Both the position numbers and the translations under genes were made by a program. The notes below the pieces were generated by a model, which saw only the letters and a list, made by a program, of their open reading frames with translations, ran no database searches and had not been told where the DNA came from. From NCBI RefSeq assembly GCF_010726955.1, contig NZ_AP022603.1:620001-684000 (forward strand): 64,000 nt of DNA, given 5' to 3'. This DNA is from Mycolicibacterium fallax (GTDB lineage Bacteria; Actinomycetota; Actinomycetes; Mycobacteriales; Mycobacteriaceae). The number at the start of each line of letters is the position of its first letter. Within the stretch, counting starts at the first letter, position 1. Positions 33,731 to 44,502 of the stretch are shown in pieces.

Positions 33731-34674
33731 GCCTCGACGGGCACCCGGGTCATCCCGGCCGCCCACAGCGCGGCGGTGCCCGCGGTGATCGCGGCGGCCA
33801 GCGCGACGTGCACGGCGACCAGCACGGCGGGCACCCCGATCTCGAACTGCACGACGCCGACGACGCCCTGCAGGGCCACCAGCGCGGCCAGTACACCGGC
33901 CCGCAGCTGCACCGGCCGGGGTGCGGACACCGCGGCCAGCCCGAAGCCCAGCGCCACCAGCAGCGACAGGTAGCAGATCAGCAGCGCGCCGTGCAGGTGC
34001 ACCAGGGTGGTGATGTCCACCTCCAGGCGGGCCACCGGCCGCTCGATGCTCTTGTCCCCGGCGTGCGGGCCCGCGGCGGTGACCAGCGTGCCGGTCACCA
34101 GCACCGCGGCCAGCACCCCGCCGGACACCGCGGTCAGGGCGCGCAGCGGGGCGGGGATCTGCCGGCGCGGCACCCCGTCGTCGGGCTGGCCGACCTTGAC
34201 GAACAGCACCGCGGCCAGCCACACCATGGCCATCGACACCAGCAGGTGCACCGCGACGGTCCACCACAGCAGGCCGGTGAGCACGGTGATGCCGCCGATC
34301 ACGGCCTGCAGCACGGTGGAGGCGGGCATCAGCCAGGCGTAGACCAGCACCTCGCGGCGGCGCCGGGCCCGGGTGAGCACCAGCACCGCGGCCGCCGCGG
34401 TGAGCACCACCAGGAAGGTCATCATCCGGTTGCCGAACTCGACGGCCTGATGCAGGGCGGCCACCTCGGCGTGCGGGACCGGCACGAAGCTGCCCGGGAA
34501 GCACTGCGGCCAGGTCGGGCAGCCCAGCCCGGAGGCGGTGACCCGGACGATGACGCCGGTGACCGCGATCAGTGCCTGGGTCGCCACCACCAGCGCCGCG
34601 GTGATCCGCTGGGCGCGCAGGCTCGGTTCGGGCAGCAGGTCGACAAGTCGCAGGAAGTACCGTCCGATGGCCAC
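33727..34674 (-). CDS. ctaA: Heme A synthase
   Basis: CtaA oxidises the C8 methyl of heme O to a formyl group, giving heme A for the aa3 terminal oxidase. The 315-residue membrane protein has eight predicted transmembrane segments with histidines at heme-ligand positions (ALHQAVEFGNR, VHLLVSMAM, LVHLHGALL, AVHVALAAA) and a disulfide-type loop GLGCPTWPQCFPG. It works with ctaB upstream. Its TAA overlaps the TAG of the ATP-grasp gene. Confidence 0.94.
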   Translation of the reverse strand: MAIGRYFLRLVDLLPEPSLRAQRITAALVVATQALIAVTGVIVRVTASGLGCPTWPQCFPGSFVPVPHAEVAALHQAVEFGNRMMTFLVVLTAAAAVLVLTRARRRREVLVYAWLMPASTVLQAVIGGITVLTGLLWWTVAVHLLVSMAMVWLAAVLFVKVGQPDDGVPRRQIPAPLRALTAVSGGVLAAVLVTGTLVTAAGPHAGDKSIERPVARLEVDITTLVHLHGALLICYLSLLVALGFGLAAVSAPRPVQLRAGVLAALVALQGVVGVVQFEIGVPAVLVAVHVALAAAITAGTAALWAAGMTRVPVEA

Positions 34675-34718
34675 CCGATGATCGTAGTGGACCTGAAACT
34701 ACCGCTCGTAGTAGGTGC

Positions 34719-35513
34719 TCAGGTGAAGCGGAACCAGCGCAGCGCGCCCGCGGCGCCGATCAGCCCCCAGATGGCCAGCACCGCGATGCCGAACCAGTCC
34801 ACCGACACGGTGGTGGCGGCGGTGAGCGCCTCGGTCAGCGCCCCCGACGGTGTGCACCGGGCGATCAGCCGCAGCCAGGGCGGCACCAGCCCGTCGGCCG
34901 AGGGCAGCACCAGCGCGCCGAACCCGGCGAAGATGAACCAGCCCAGGTTGGCCACCGCCAGCACGATCTCGGCCCGCAGGGTGCCGCCGAGCAGCAGCCC
35001 GAGGGCGGCGAAAGAGGCGGTGCCCAGCGCGATGATCACCGCGCCGAGCGCCAGGCCGGCCGGGGCGGGCCGCCAGCCCAGCGCCAGCGCGATCCCGCCC
35101 AGCAGCAGGGCCTGCAGGAACACCGTGGTGATCACCGCCAGCGCCTTGCCCGCGATGACGCCCCAGACCGGCAGCGCGGTCGCGCCGAGCCGCTTGAGCG
35201 CGCCGTAGCGGCGGTCGAAGGCCACCGCGATGGCCTGGCCGGTGAACGCCGTCGAGATCACCGCCAGCGCCATGATCGCCGGGGTGAACACCGCGGCGCG
35301 GTCGGTGCCGAAGTCGCCGATCGGCATCAGCACCATCCCGATCAGCAGGGTGATCGGGATGAACATGGTCAACAGCAGCTGCTCGCCGTTGCGCAGCAGC
35401 AGCTTGAGCTCCAGGCCGTACTGGGCGGCCAGCATCTGCGGCACCGGGGCGGGCTGGGGGTCGGGGGCGAAGGTGCCGGGGGCGAACCGGCCCGTCGGGG
35501 TCGTCTCGGTCAC
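34719..35513 (-). CDS. ABC transporter permease (Rv1457c-like)
   Basis: The 264-residue protein has six hydrophobic segments and the ABC-2 permease pattern (LRNGEQLLLTMFIPITLLIGM, FTGQAIAVAFDRRYGALKRLGATALP). It forms the membrane part of a two-gene exporter with the adjacent ATPase, whose stop overlaps its GTG start. Position next to ctaA and ctaB suggests a link to cytochrome oxidase biogenesis or daunorubicin-type export, but the substrate is unknown. Confidence 0.88.
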   Translation of the reverse strand: MTETTPTGRFAPGTFAPDPQPAPVPQMLAAQYGLELKLLLRNGEQLLLTMFIPITLLIGMVLMPIGDFGTDRAAVFTPAIMALAVISTAFTGQAIAVAFDRRYGALKRLGATALPVWGVIAGKALAVITTVFLQALLLGGIALALGWRPAPAGLALGAVIIALGTASFAALGLLLGGTLRAEIVLAVANLGWFIFAGFGALVLPSADGLVPPWLRLIARCTPSGALTEALTAATTVSVDWFGIAVLAIWGLIGAAGALRWFRFT

Positions 35514-36451
35514 CGCAACTCCCGTCCGGTCAGCTCCAGGAACACGTCCTCCAGGCTGCGCTGCTGCACCCGGATGCCGGTGGCCAGCACATCCATCCGG
35601 GCGGCCCAGGCCGCCACCGTCGCCGGCACCTGCGGATCGATCCGGCCCTCGACCAGGTACTGCCCCGGTGAGGTCTCGGTGGCCCGGTAGCCCTCGGGCA
35701 GCGCGGCCGTCAGCAGGGTCAGGTCCAGCCGCGGCGGCGCGGAGAACCGCAGCTGGTCCTCGGCGCCGCTGCGGGTCAGCTCGGCCGGGGTGCCCGCGGC
35801 GACGGCCCGGCCGCGGTCGATGATGACGATCCGGTCGGCGAGTTCCTCGGCCTCGTTGAGGTGGTGGGTGGTCAGCACGACGGTGACGCCGTCGCGGCGC
35901 AGCCCCTCGATCAGCTCCCAGACCACCAGCCGGGCGTGCGCATCCATGCCGGCGGTCGGCTCGTCGAGGAACACCAGCTCGGGGCGCCCGACGATGGCGC
36001 AGGCCAGCGCGAGGCGCTGCTGCTGGCCGCCGGAGAGCCTGCGGTAGGTGGTGCGGGCGGCCTCGGTCAGGCCCAGGGTGTCCAGCAGCCAGGCCGGGTC
36101 CAGCGGATTGGCCGAGTAGGCGGCCACCAGGTTGAGCATCTCGCCGGCCCGGGCGGCCGGATACCCGCCGCCGCCCTGCAGCATCACCCCGATCCGGGGC
36201 CGCAGCGCGGCGTTGTCGGCCAGCGGGTCCAGGCCCAGCACCTCGACGCTGCCGCTGTCCGGGGTGACGAAGCCCTCGCACATCTCCACCGTGGTGGTCT
36301 TGCCCGCGCCGTTGGGGCCGAGCAGGGCGAACACCTCCGCGGGCGCGACCTCCAGGTCCAGGCCGGCCACGGCGGTGGTCTCGCCGTACCGTTTGCTGAC
36401 CCCGCGCAGGCGTACCGCCGGGTTACTCGATGCTGCCGAACTCACGAGCAC
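35510..36451 (-). CDS. ABC transporter ATP-binding protein (Rv1458c-like)
   Basis: The 313-residue ATPase has Walker A LLGPNGAGKTTT, the LSGGQQQRLALACAIV signature, Walker B ELVFLDEPTAGMD and a switch histidine in LTTHHLNEAEELAD. A C-terminal domain of about 90 residues follows the ATPase, as in ABC-2 exporter ATPases. It pairs with the following permease. GTG 36451 is used; an in-frame GTG at 36445 is also possible. Confidence 0.92.
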   Translation of the reverse strand: MLVSSAASSNPAVRLRGVSKRYGETTAVAGLDLEVAPAEVFALLGPNGAGKTTTVEMCEGFVTPDSGSVEVLGLDPLADNAALRPRIGVMLQGGGGYPAARAGEMLNLVAAYSANPLDPAWLLDTLGLTEAARTTYRRLSGGQQQRLALACAIVGRPELVFLDEPTAGMDAHARLVVWELIEGLRRDGVTVVLTTHHLNEAEELADRIVIIDRGRAVAAGTPAELTRSGAEDQLRFSAPPRLDLTLLTAALPEGYRATETSPGQYLVEGRIDPQVPATVAAWAARMDVLATGIRVQQRSLEDVFLELTGRELR

Positions 36452-36456
36452 AGAGC

Positions 36457-38109
36457 CTAGGCGGTGACCGGGGCCGGGGACGGATCGGTATCGCCGGCCG
36501 GCATCGCGCGCCACGGCAGCCGGCGCCACGTCAGCCCGATCAGCAGGGCCACGACGACCGCGCTGGCCAGCGTCGCGTCGACGATCTGGAACAGCGCGAA
36601 CCGGTCGCCGTTGGCGGTCGGGCCGAGGATGCCGACCACCAGGGTGGTGACGATGACGGCGATCCGGAAACCGGGCCGGGTGGCCCAGCAGGCCAGCGGA
36701 ATGATCGCCCACAGCAGGTACCAGGGCTGCACCACCGGGAACAGCAGCACCGTGGTGCCCAGCGCCACCCCGAGGCCGCCGACCGGGTGCAGCCGGCCGC
36801 GCAGCACCGTCAGCAGCAGCCAGGTGACCAGCACGGCGATGATCAGCACGCCGATCGCGCGGGTCAGCGCCAGCACGGCGGTGGTGTGATCGCCCAGGCC
36901 GAGCAGGATCCCGCCCTGGCCGGCGCCCAGGGCCAGCAGCGTCGGCGGCGACATCCAGCTGCGCACCACGTTGGCGGTGCCCAGGGTGAACAGCCAGCCG
37001 AAGCCCAGCCCGCTGGCCTTCCCGATCACCACGATCACCAGCACGGCGATCGCGGTCAGCGACCCGCTGGCGGCGAAGAACGCCCGGACGGTGCCGCCCC
37101 AGCGGTGTGCCAGCGCCATCGCCACGAAACCCACCGCCAGCAGCGACGGCAGCTTGATCTGCGAGGACATCGCGATCAGCACGGTGCCGGCCAGCAGTTG
37201 CAGCAGCGGCGCCCAGCGCTGCCAGTCCGCCTCGGTGGACGGCGCACGCAGCGGGCGGGGCAGCAGCCGGTGCCGGGATTCGATGCCGCGCAGGGCGAAT
37301 TCGGTGCCGGCCAGCATCAGCCCGAGCATCGGCGCCTCGTTGTGGATGCCGGCGACCAGATGCATCAGCAGCAGTGGGTTGGCCGCGCCCAGCCACATCG
37401 CGCTGACCTCGGCGACCCCGCAGCGCCGGGCCAGCCGGGGCACCGCCCAGATGATCAGCGCGACGCCCAGCAGCACCACCAGGCGGTGCAGCAGCACCCC
37501 GGCGACGATGTTCTCCCCGGTGATCGCGGAGATGCCGCGGCCGATCCACAGGAACAGCGGCCCGTACGGGGCCGGGGTCTCCCGCCACAGGCTGGGCACC
37601 GACAGGGTGAAGACGTGGCCCAGTCCCAGGCCGGGCGCCGGGCCGACGGTGTAGGGGTCCAGCCCGTTGCGGGCGATCTCGCTCTGGGCCAGGTAGGAGT
37701 AGACGTCCTTGCTGTACATCGGCGGCGCGATCAGCAGCGGCAGGATCCACAGCATCAGGGTGCGGTCGAGCTGGCTGCGCGACATCCGCCGGGGGCCGGT
37801 GGTGAACCGGCCCAGCAGCAGCCAGGCCAGCGCCATCATCACCGCGCCGGTGGTGGTCATGGTCAGCGACACGGTCTGCAGGCGGGAGGGCAGGTTGAGC
37901 AGCCGGACCCCGAAGGTGGGGTCCTGGATCACCGGCCGGGCCCCGGCGCCGAGCGCGCCGATGGCCATCAGGATGGTGCCGGTGGACCCGAACAGCCGGG
38001 TGCGGCGCAGCGCGACGACCTCGGCGGTGTTCAGCGGGGATCCGACGGTGCGCTCGTCGCCGTGCCAGCGGGCGATCGAGGTGCTCAGCGACGGTCGGCG
38101 GGGTGCCAC
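36457..38109 (-). CDS. mptB: Alpha-(1,6)-mannopyranosyltransferase MptB
   Basis: MptB is a polyprenol-phosphomannose-dependent GT-C enzyme that starts the alpha-1,6-mannan backbone of lipomannan on the outer face of the membrane. The 550-residue protein has about 13 hydrophobic segments and the GT-C features MYSKDVYSYLAQSEIARNGLDPYTVGP, WRETPAPYGPLFLWIGR, and AGIHNEAPMLGLMLAG. It corresponds to Rv1459c. It is divergent from sufR, with 98 bp between the starts. Confidence 0.92.
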   Translation of the reverse strand: MAPRRPSLSTSIARWHGDERTVGSPLNTAEVVALRRTRLFGSTGTILMAIGALGAGARPVIQDPTFGVRLLNLPSRLQTVSLTMTTTGAVMMALAWLLLGRFTTGPRRMSRSQLDRTLMLWILPLLIAPPMYSKDVYSYLAQSEIARNGLDPYTVGPAPGLGLGHVFTLSVPSLWRETPAPYGPLFLWIGRGISAITGENIVAGVLLHRLVVLLGVALIIWAVPRLARRCGVAEVSAMWLGAANPLLLMHLVAGIHNEAPMLGLMLAGTEFALRGIESRHRLLPRPLRAPSTEADWQRWAPLLQLLAGTVLIAMSSQIKLPSLLAVGFVAMALAHRWGGTVRAFFAASGSLTAIAVLVIVVIGKASGLGFGWLFTLGTANVVRSWMSPPTLLALGAGQGGILLGLGDHTTAVLALTRAIGVLIIAVLVTWLLLTVLRGRLHPVGGLGVALGTTVLLFPVVQPWYLLWAIIPLACWATRPGFRIAVIVTTLVVGILGPTANGDRFALFQIVDATLASAVVVALLIGLTWRRLPWRAMPAGDTDPSPAPVTA

Positions 38110-38196
38110 CGTGGCAGCCTAACCAACCCCGGCCTCGGGCGATGCCGGTGCGGCAGGTAAGGGTGCCCTTGCTGGACCGAGGGGTCGAATTGCGCC

Positions 38197-38211
38197 ACAC
38201 TGATGTTGTGA
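38197..38211 (+). promoter_or_regulatory. SufR-type operator overlapping the sufR start codon
   Basis: ACACTGATGTTGTGA fits the reported mycobacterial SufR box ACACT-N5-TGTGA exactly. The GTG start of sufR (38208-38210) lies inside the right half-site, so bound SufR would cover the translation start and, if the transcript is leaderless or nearly so, the transcription start. This predicts autoregulation of the whole suf operon. Confidence 0.82.
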
Positions 38212-38903
38212 AATTCGTTTCCGGCGTTCCGAGTGCGACACCCGTCGCCGGTGACGGGCATACCCGCCGGGAGATCATCCGGCTGCTGCTGGAGTCCGGG
38301 CCGGTGACCGCCGGCCGGATCTCCGAGCGGCTGGGACTGTCCGCGGCCGGGGTGCGCAGGCACCTCGACGCGCTGATCGACGCCGGTGAGGCGCAGACCG
38401 TCGCCGCGGCGGCCTGGCAGCAGGCCGGCCGGGGTCGCCCGGCCAAGCGCTACCTGCTGACCGCGGCGGGCCGGGCCCGCCTCGAGCACGCCTACGACGA
38501 TCTGGCCGCGGCGGCGATGCGGGCCCTGCGCGAGGTGGGCGGCGAGGACGCGGTACGCAGCTTCGCCCGGCGCCGCATCGACACGATCCTGGAGCGCGTC
38601 GAGGCGGCCGCCGACGAGGGCGAGGAGGCCGTCGAGCAGACTGCCGAAGAGATCGCCGCGGCGTTCACCGGTGCCGGTTACGTGACCAGCACCACCCCGG
38701 TCGGCGGGCCGATCCGCGGGGTGCAGATCTGCCAGCACCACTGCCCGGTGTCGCACGTTGCGCGGGAGTTCCCGGAACTGTGCGACGCCGAGGCCCAGGC
38801 GATGTCGGAGCTGCTCGGCACCCATGTGCAGCGGCTGGCGACCATCGTCAACGGCGACTGCGCGTGCACCACCCACGTGCCGCTCGCGCCGACCGGCAAC
38901 TAG
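38208..38903 (+). CDS. sufR: Iron-sulfur responsive repressor SufR
   Basis: SufR is a winged-helix repressor that senses Fe-S cluster status through its own cluster and controls the SUF operon. The 231-residue protein has an N-terminal helix-turn-helix (about 20-70; GRISERLGLSAAGVRRHLDALIDAG), a linker GRPAKRYLLTAAGR, and a C-terminal cysteine set CQHHCPVSHVAREFPELCDAE with later CACTTHVPL that ligates the cluster. GTG 38208 was chosen because the operator sits on it and the protein start fits the family. Confidence 0.95.
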   Translation: MKFVSGVPSATPVAGDGHTRREIIRLLLESGPVTAGRISERLGLSAAGVRRHLDALIDAGEAQTVAAAAWQQAGRGRPAKRYLLTAAGRARLEHAYDDLAAAAMRALREVGGEDAVRSFARRRIDTILERVEAAADEGEEAVEQTAEEIAAAFTGAGYVTSTTPVGGPIRGVQICQHHCPVSHVAREFPELCDAEAQAMSELLGTHVQRLATIVNGDCACTTHVPLAPTGN

Positions 38904-38963
38904 CACGACCTTCGGCCCGCGCACGAGCCGAAGCACCGACGAACGAGAGATGGAGTGTCGCAA

Positions 38964-40409
38964 ATGACCCTCACACCGGAGGCCGGAGTCGCGCCGGAGG
39001 CGCTCACCCAGGAGGAGGCGCTGGCCGCGCTCGGGCACTACGACTACGGCTGGTCGGATTCCGACGCCGCAGGCGCCGCCGCCGCGCGTGGGCTCTCCGA
39101 GGCGGTGGTCCGCGACATCTCGGCCAAGAAGAACGAGCCGGAGTGGATGCTGGACGTCCGGCTGCGGGCGCTGCGCACCTTCGACAAGAAGCCGATGCCG
39201 AACTGGGGCTCGAACCTCGACGGCATCGACTTCGACAACATCAAGTACTTCGTGCGGTCCACCGAGAAGCAGGCCACCTCCTGGGAGGAACTGCCCGAGG
39301 ACATCCGCAACACCTACGACCGGCTCGGCATCCCGGAGGCCGAGAAGCAGCGGCTGGTGGCCGGGGTGGCCGCCCAGTACGAGTCCGAGGTGGTCTACCA
39401 CCAGATCCGCGAGGACCTGGAGGCGCTCGGCGTCATCTTCCTGGACACCGACTCGGGCCTGCGGGAACACCCGGAGCTGTTCCGGGAGTACTTCGGCACG
39501 GTGATCCCGGCCGGGGACAACAAGTTCTCCGCGCTCAACACCGCGGTGTGGTCCGGCGGCTCGTTCATCTACGTGCCCAAGGGCGTGCACGTCGACATCC
39601 CGCTGCAGGCCTACTTCCGGATCAACACCGAGAACATGGGCCAGTTCGAGCGGACCCTGATCATCGCCGACGAGGGCTCTTACGTGCACTACGTGGAGGG
39701 CTGCACGGCGCCGATCTACAAGAGCGACTCGCTGCACTCGGCGGTGGTGGAGATCGTCGTCAAGCCCGGCGCCCGGGTGCGCTACACCACCATCCAGAAC
39801 TGGTCGAACAACGTCTACAACCTGGTCACCAAGCGGGCCCGGGCCGAGGCCGGCGCCACCATGGAGTGGATCGACGGCAACATCGGCTCCAAGGTCACGA
39901 TGAAGTACCCGGCGGTGTGGATGACCGGTGAGCACGCCAAGGGTGAGGTGCTTTCGGTGGCGTTCGCCGGCGAGGGCCAGCACCAGGACACCGGCGCCAA
40001 GATGCTGCACCTGGCGCCCAACACCAGCTCCAACATCGTCAGCAAGTCGGTGGCGCGCGGCGGCGGCCGGTCCTCCTACCGCGGGCTGGTGCAGATCAAC
40101 AAGGGCGCGCACGGGGCCAAGGCGAGCGTGAAGTGCGATGCGCTGCTGGTCGACACGATCAGCCGCTCGGACACCTACCCCTACGTCGACATCCGCGAGG
40201 ACGACGTCACGATGGGGCATGAGGCGACGGTGTCGAAGGTCAGCGACAACCAGCTGTTCTATCTGATGAGCCGCGGCCTGACCGAGGACGAGGCGATGGC
40301 CATGGTGGTCCGCGGCTTCGTCGAGCCGATCGCCAAGGAACTGCCGATGGAGTACGCACTGGAGCTCAACCGGCTGATCGAACTGCAGATGGAAGGCGCG
40401 GTCGGCTGA
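38964..40409 (+). CDS. sufB: Fe-S scaffold subunit SufB
   Basis: SufB is the main scaffold of the SufBC2D complex on which Fe-S clusters are assembled in the cytosol. The 481-residue protein runs continuously through [55 protein letters not shown] and [18 protein letters not shown]. Unlike M. tuberculosis SufB (Rv1461), there is no intein. ATG 38964 is supported by GGAG about 8 nt upstream; GTG 38955 is an alternative. It is the second gene of the suf operon. Confidence 0.97.
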   Translation: MTLTPEAGVAPEALTQEEALAALGHYDYGWSDSDAAGAAAARGLSEAVVRDISAKKNEPEWMLDVRLRALRTFDKKPMPNWGSNLDGIDFDNIKYFVRSTEKQATSWEELPEDIRNTYDRLGIPEAEKQRLVAGVAAQYESEVVYHQIREDLEALGVIFLDTDSGLREHPELFREYFGTVIPAGDNKFSALNTAVWSGGSFIYVPKGVHVDIPLQAYFRINTENMGQFERTLIIADEGSYVHYVEGCTAPIYKSDSLHSAVVEIVVKPGARVRYTTIQNWSNNVYNLVTKRARAEAGATMEWIDGNIGSKVTMKYPAVWMTGEHAKGEVLSVAFAGEGQHQDTGAKMLHLAPNTSSNIVSKSVARGGGRSSYRGLVQINKGAHGAKASVKCDALLVDTISRSDTYPYVDIREDDVTMGHEATVSKVSDNQLFYLMSRGLTEDEAMAMVVRGFVEPIAKELPMEYALELNRLIELQMEGAVG

Positions 40410-41583
40410 TGGCACAACTGGAAACCACGCCGGGCACCCCGGTCGTGGTCAACAAGGGCGAGCTGTTCTCCTCCTTCGACGTCGACGCCTTCGAGGTGCC
40501 CGGCGGCCGTGACGAGATCTGGCGCTTCACCCCGCTGCGCCGGCTGCGCGGCCTGCACGACGGGACCGCACCGGCCACCGGGCGGGCCGAGGTGTCGGTC
40601 ACCGCGCAGCCCGGCGTCACCGTCGAGCAGGTCGGCCGCGACGACGCCCGGCTCGGTGCGGCCGGCGCGCCCACCGATCGGGTTGCCGCCCAGGCGTATT
40701 CGTCGTTCGAGACCGCGACGGTGGTGACGGTGGCCCGGGACACCGAGGTCGCCGAGCCGATCGAGATCGTGGTGACCGGCCCCGGGGAGAACCAGGTCGG
40801 CTACGGGCACCTGCAGCTGCGGGTGGAGGAACTGGCCCGCGCCATCGTGGTGGTGGACCTGCGCGGCAGCGGCGTCTACGCCGACAACGTGGAGATCATC
40901 GTCGGGGACTCCGCCGGGCTCGGGGTGATCTGGATCGCCGACTGGGCCGACGACGCCGTGCACGTCAGCAGCCAGCACGCCCGGATCGGGCGCGACGCGG
41001 TGCTCGGGCACGTCAACGTCACCCTCGGCGGGGACCTGGTGCGCACCACCGTCTCGGTCGGCTACACCGGCCCGGGTGGCGACGCCCAGCTGCTGGGCAC
41101 CTACTTCGCCGACGACGGCCAGTTCTTCGAATCCCGGCTGCTGGTCGACCACACGCACCCGAACTGCCGCTCCGACGTGCTGTACAAGGGCGCGGTGCAG
41201 GGCGATCCGTCGTCCCGGCGCCCGGACGCGCACACCGTCTGGATCGGCGACGTGCTGATCCGCGCGGAGGCCACCGGCACCGACACCTTCGAGGTGAACC
41301 GCAACCTGCTGCTCACCGACGGTGCCCGCGCCGACTCGGTGCCGAACCTGGAGATCGAGACCGGCGAGATCGTCGGCGCCGGGCACGCCAGCGCCACCGG
41401 CCGGTTCGACGACGAGCAGCTGTTCTACCTGCGGGCCAGGGGAATCCCGGAGGACCAGGCCCGGCGCCTGGTGGTGCGCGGATTCTTCAACGAGATCATT
41501 GCCAAGATCGCCGTCCCGGCCGTCCGCGAACGCCTGACCGACGCCATCGAACAAGAGCTGGCCATCACCGAATCGAGAACCTC

Positions 41584-41587
<4 letters not shown>
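40409..41587 (+). CDS. sufD: Fe-S assembly subunit SufD
   Basis: SufD pairs with SufB and contributes to iron entry in the SufBC2D scaffold. The 392-residue protein has the right-handed beta-helix core with VGYTGPGGDAQLLGTYFADDGQFFESRLLVDHTHPNCRSDVLYKG, including the conserved histidine and cysteine, and the C-terminal YLRARGIPEDQARRLVVRGFFNEI shared with SufB. Its ATG overlaps the sufB stop by one base. Confidence 0.96.
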
Positions 41588-43604
<2,017 letters not shown>

Positions 43605-43611
43605 GAACCGA

Positions 43612-44127
43612 ATGCGACTGGAACAGATGTACCAGGAAGTCATCCTGGACCACTACAAGCATCCGCATCACCGCGGGCTGCGCGAGCCGTTCGGCGCGCA
43701 GGTGCACCACGTGAACCCGACCTGCGGCGACGAGGTCACCCTGCGGGTGGCGCTGTCGGCCGACGGGGACACCGTCGCCGACGTGTCCTACGACGGGCAG
43801 GGCTGCTCGATCAGCCAGGCCGCCACCTCGGTGCTCGCCGACCAGGTGATCGGCGCCTCGGTGGGCGACGCGCTGAAGTCGGTGACGGCGTTCGGCGAGA
43901 TGATCTCCTCCCGCGGCACCGTCGAGGGCGACGAGGACCTGATCGGCGACGGCATCGCGTTCGCCGGGGTGGCCAAGTACCCGGCCCGGGTGAAGTGCGC
44001 GCTGCTGGGCTGGATGGCGTTCAAAGATGCGCTGGCCCAGGCCAGCGGGGAAAAACATGCACCCGCGCAGGCCGGCGGGGACAATCATGCGCTGGCCCAG
44101 GCCGGCTCGAGCGAGGAGCAGTCATGA
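43612..44127 (+). CDS. sufU: Sulfur-transfer protein SufU with repetitive C-terminal tail
   Basis: SufU accepts persulfide sulfur from SufS through a zinc-bound cysteine and delivers it to SufB. The 171-residue protein carries the zinc ligands C38 and D40 (NPTCGDE), C65 (GQGCSISQA) and C129 (VKCALLGW). After residue 138 there is a tail of three 10-residue repeats (139-168; AQA core, two starting with His) that is not part of the usual SufU fold. Its stop overlaps the sufT start. Confidence 0.94.
   Translation: MRLEQMYQEVILDHYKHPHHRGLREPFGAQVHHVNPTCGDEVTLRVALSADGDTVADVSYDGQGCSISQAATSVLADQVIGASVGDALKSVTAFGEMISSRGTVEGDEDLIGDGIAFAGVAKYPARVKCALLGWMAFKDALAQASGEKHAPAQAGGDNHALAQAGSSEEQS
44026..44115 (+). 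repeat. Three 30-bp tandem repeats in the sufU 3' end
   Basis: Units at 44026-44055, 44056-44085 and 44086-44115 encode DALAQASGEK, HAPAQAGGDN and HALAQAGSSE. They are imperfect at both DNA and protein level, so the expansion is not recent. Confidence 0.85.
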
Positions 44128-44468
44128 CCGAGTTGACCCCCGAGGAGACCCTGGTCGCCGACCTGCACGAGGCCATGCACGACGTCGTCGACCCGGAACT
44201 CGGCATCAACGTCGTCGACCTGGGCCTGGTGTACGGGCTCGGCGTCGAGGACTCCGGGACCGGCAAGATCGCGCTGATCGACATGACGCTGACCTCGCCG
44301 GCCTGCCCGCTGACCGACGTCATCGAGGACCAGACCCGCACCGCGCTGGTCGGGCCGTCGCTGGTCAGCGAGATCCGGATCAACTGGGTGTGGAACCCGC
44401 CGTGGGGCCCGGACAAGATCACCGACGACGGCCGCGAACAGCTCCGCGCGCTCGGCTTCACCGTCTGA
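44124..44468 (+). CDS. sufT: SufT / MIP18-family Fe-S assembly protein
   Basis: SufT proteins of the DUF59/MIP18 family help Fe-S cluster maturation and often close SUF operons. The 114-residue product has VVDPELGINVVDLGLVYG, MTLTSPACPLTDVIED with its conserved cysteine and WNPPWGPDKITDDGREQLRALGF. It matches Rv1466 in length and position. ATG 44124 overlaps sufU as ATGA. Confidence 0.95.
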   Translation: MTELTPEETLVADLHEAMHDVVDPELGINVVDLGLVYGLGVEDSGTGKIALIDMTLTSPACPLTDVIEDQTRTALVGPSLVSEIRINWVWNPPWGPDKITDDGREQLRALGFTV

Positions 44469-44502
44469 CCCGGCGCACACCGGCCGGGTACCGGGGGAGC
44501 GC

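Noticed and set aside
38103..38207. N-terminal extension of sufR from 38103
   Set aside because: The extension runs through the operator and intergenic region and does not resemble SufR; the family begins near GTG 38208.
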